Shown here piece after piece: positions 14,160 through 15,370 of a stretch of DNA of 15,370 nucleotides. The notes beneath the pieces are model-generated. The model had not been told where the DNA came from, made no database searches, and saw only the letters and a program-made list of their open reading frames with translations. A program made the position numbers and the translations under genes. The first letter of the stretch is position 1, and each line of letters opens with the position of its first letter. The stretch is from an uncultured Pseudomonadota bacterium (GTDB lineage: Bacteria; Pseudomonadota; Alphaproteobacteria; Rs-D84), in contig CAMVPZ010000007.1 of assembly GCA_947169505.1 (NCBI GenBank), positions 1 through 15,370 of the forward strand. Direction: 5' to 3'.

Positions 14160-14624
14160 ATGAATTTTATGAATCAAGCGTTTTTATTGGCAAAAAAAGC
14201 ATTATCTCACGACGATGTACCAATCGGTGCTGTAATAGTCAAAGATGATAAAATCATCGCACGTGGTGAAAATTGCGTTCAAAAATCTAAAAATCCAACA
14301 TTACATGCCGAAATAATCGCAATCAACAAAGCATGTAAAAAATTAGGAACCAAATTTTTAGACGAATGCGATTTATATGTGACACTGGAACCATGCGCCA
14401 TGTGTGCAACCGCCGCATCTTTTGCACGAATAAAAAATATTTATTTTGCTGCAACAGACGAAAAGGGTGGCGGAATAACCGCAAACGCACGAATATTTGA
14501 AAGCGACAAACATTTGTGGAAACCAAACGTGATTCAAATGCCTGAATATGCCGACAAATCCGCAGAAATGCTTCGCACATTTTTTCAAAAACAACGAACA
14601 AATAAAAAGGAAACAAAATGGTAA
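14160..14624 (+). CDS. tadA: tRNA-specific adenosine deaminase TadA
   Basis: A 154-residue zinc deaminase of the CDA fold. The active-site HAE is in NPTLHAEIIAIN (His49, Glu51) and the two zinc cysteines in EPCAMCATAA (Cys79, Cys82). DVPIGAVIV and the late ATDEKGGG also fit TadA, which converts A34 to inosine in tRNA-Arg(ACG). A guanine or other nucleoside deaminase of the same family is less likely given the NPT-HAE context. The ATG at 14160 has no visible ribosome binding site; a second in-frame ATG at 14169 has none either. A TATAAA at 14145-14150 would start transcription near the ATG, so the message may be leaderless. The gene overlaps the next by seven bases. Confidence 0.9.
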   Translation: MNFMNQAFLLAKKALSHDDVPIGAVIVKDDKIIARGENCVQKSKNPTLHAEIIAINKACKKLGTKFLDECDLYVTLEPCAMCATAASFARIKNIYFAATDEKGGGITANARIFESDKHLWKPNVIQMPEYADKSAEMLRTFFQKQRTNKKETKW

Positions 14625-15076
14625 TCAAAGATGTAATAGTATATGAAATTCAACCTTTGGTGGATTCAAAGGATTTGTATAATGTATCAACAATTTCAAC
14701 AGATGCTTTTGATAAAAAAGCTTTCAGAGTTAACGATTTGATTTTCTTGCCACATACAATGCCAAAATTTGGTGATATGTTTGAAATCAAAGATGGAAAA
14801 ACATGGTCTTTAAAAAGCAATTACCAAATTCACAATTATGAATTGGCTACTGTAATTGGCAGACAAGGAAACGATTTGTTAGTATACGGGGATAAAATTG
14901 GCGAACAAATAATCCAACACTATCCTTCTGCCCACTTGCATGCCAATAATGCGACATTTGATATTCAACGTGGTGATGATTTATTGTTAAATGAATATGC
15001 ACGTAATAAATTTACAATTATTCACAATATAACTCAATCGCAAATAAAACATCAAAGAGATTTGCGCACAAAATAA
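14618..15076 (+). CDS. Unrecognised 152-residue protein downstream of tadA
   Basis: I do not recognise this protein. It begins MVIKDVIVYEIQPLVDSKD and consists mostly of alternating short beta-like segments (FRVNDLIFLPHTMP, GDMFEIKDGKTW, ELATVIGRQGNDLLVYG) followed by a helical, basic C terminus (NITQSQIKHQRDLRTK). There is no signal peptide, membrane segment or known motif. The ATG lies inside the last codons of tadA, and AAGGA sits 6 bases upstream, so it is translated from the same message as tadA. The strong ribosome binding site contrasts with tadA's lack of one. The gene ends 4 bases before a strong terminator. It is certainly a gene by context; the function is open. Confidence 0.8.
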   Translation: MVIKDVIVYEIQPLVDSKDLYNVSTISTDAFDKKAFRVNDLIFLPHTMPKFGDMFEIKDGKTWSLKSNYQIHNYELATVIGRQGNDLLVYGDKIGEQIIQHYPSAHLHANNATFDIQRGDDLLLNEYARNKFTIIHNITQSQIKHQRDLRTK

Positions 15077-15080
15077 AATT

Positions 15081-15106
15081 AAATCCCGCAAGTGCGGGAT
15101 TTTTTA
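15081..15106. terminator. Bidirectional terminator between the tadA operon and gpmI
   Basis: AAATCCCGC (15081-15089) pairs perfectly with GCGGGATTT (15094-15102) around an AAGT loop. A T run follows on the plus strand, and A-rich sequence on the other side gives T residues on the minus strand. It ends the tadA operon and probably the convergent gpmI, whose stop codon lies at 15104-15106. Confidence 0.88.
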
Positions 15107-15325
15107 TATCAAAGATTTTCCGGTCATTTCGTCCGGTTGTTTTATGTTTAATAATTTCAATATAGTTGGTGCAACATCACTTAAACCGCCATCATGTGCG
15201 GTATAATTTCCTTTTGATACAATTATAAATCGCACAGGATTTGTTGTATGCGATGTTAATGGAACATTATGTACATCGTCCCACATTTGTTCACAATTTC
15301 CATGATCTGCGATATGGTGAACTTG
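15104..15325 (-). pseudogene. gpmI: C-terminal part of 2,3-bisphosphoglycerate-independent phosphoglycerate mutase, frame broken or misjoined upstream
   Basis: The minus-strand frame encodes the end of iPGM, the glycolytic enzyme that interconverts 3- and 2-phosphoglycerate with two Mn ions. ADHGNCEQMWDDVH carries the Asp-His metal pair, followed by PLTSHTTNPVRFIIVS, HDGGLSDVAPTILKLL and the terminal MTGKSLI, all standard. Upstream of ADHGN the expected hydrophobic strand and Thr (usually like LITADHGN) are replaced by VHHI, and the frame meets a TAA at 15326-15328. The rest of the window beyond is much richer in G and C and does not encode iPGM in this frame. Either the assembly is misjoined near its end or the gene is interrupted. 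The family call is certain; pseudogene status is only one reading. Confidence 0.75.
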
Positions 15326-15370
15326 TTATGGTTCCGGCAGAAGTTACGGACTTTGCCCTCCTTCCCGCCG

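Noticed and set aside
15330..15370. Resemblance of the reverse strand of the last bases to a large-subunit rRNA segment (CCGTAACTTC)
   Set aside because: Only about ten bases match and the flanks do not follow rRNA, so it is probably chance.

Overview
The window is AT-rich bacterial chromosome with compact gene spacing and strong A/G-rich ribosome binding sites. The gene set (DnaK, CTC-type L25, RsmD, TadA, 2,3-bisphosphoglycerate-independent phosphoglycerate mutase) and the style of the proteins suggest an uncultured, low-GC, probably host-associated alphaproteobacterium. That placement is inference, since no rRNA gene is present. A phosphofructokinase together with a phosphoglycerate mutase suggests a working Embden-Meyerhof glycolysis, which is not typical of free-living alphaproteobacteria.

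Region 1 (1-7376, all minus strand) is a tight eight-gene surface-glycan operon. Read in transcription order it encodes: a FdtA/QdtA-type sugar 3,4-ketoisomerase; an ATP-grasp ligase; a small amidohydrolase-fold protein; a class I/II aminotransferase; two tandem paralogous CgeB-like glycosyltransferases; a DegT-family sugar aminotransferase; and the start of a family 2 glycosyltransferase that runs off the window. FdtA plus the DegT enzyme would make a dTDP-3-amino-3,6-dideoxyhexose. The ATP-grasp, amidohydrolase and aminotransferase genes are translationally linked inside the operon. They look like a module that makes and attaches an unusual amino-acid-like substituent, and this is the best candidate here for something undescribed.

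Region 2 (7377-7553) is a short, relatively GC-rich intergenic island that may hold a tiny membrane peptide gene and must hold or carry the operon's promoter. Region 3 (7554-9900) has a membrane-anchored LysM protein (minus) and a phosphofructokinase with unusual active-site motifs (plus), diverging from back-to-back promoters. Region 4 (9878-12683) has dnaK and rplY (minus). Both end at hairpins of almost the same sequence; dnaK has no adjacent dnaJ, and rplY has a predicted hairpin at the very 5' end of its mRNA. Region 5 (12684-15106) has an unrecognised 280-residue protein and rsmD (minus), then tadA and an overlapping unrecognised gene (plus), ending in a strong bidirectional terminator. 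rsmD and tadA diverge from only 17 bp and neither has a visible ribosome binding site.

Region 6 (15104-15370) is the C-terminal end of gpmI on the minus strand. Its reading frame stops matching the family at about 15311 and meets a stop codon at 15326-15328, in a GC-rich tail unlike the rest of the window. That may be an assembly join or a real disruption. No tRNA, rRNA, CRISPR array, insertion sequence or prophage gene was seen.
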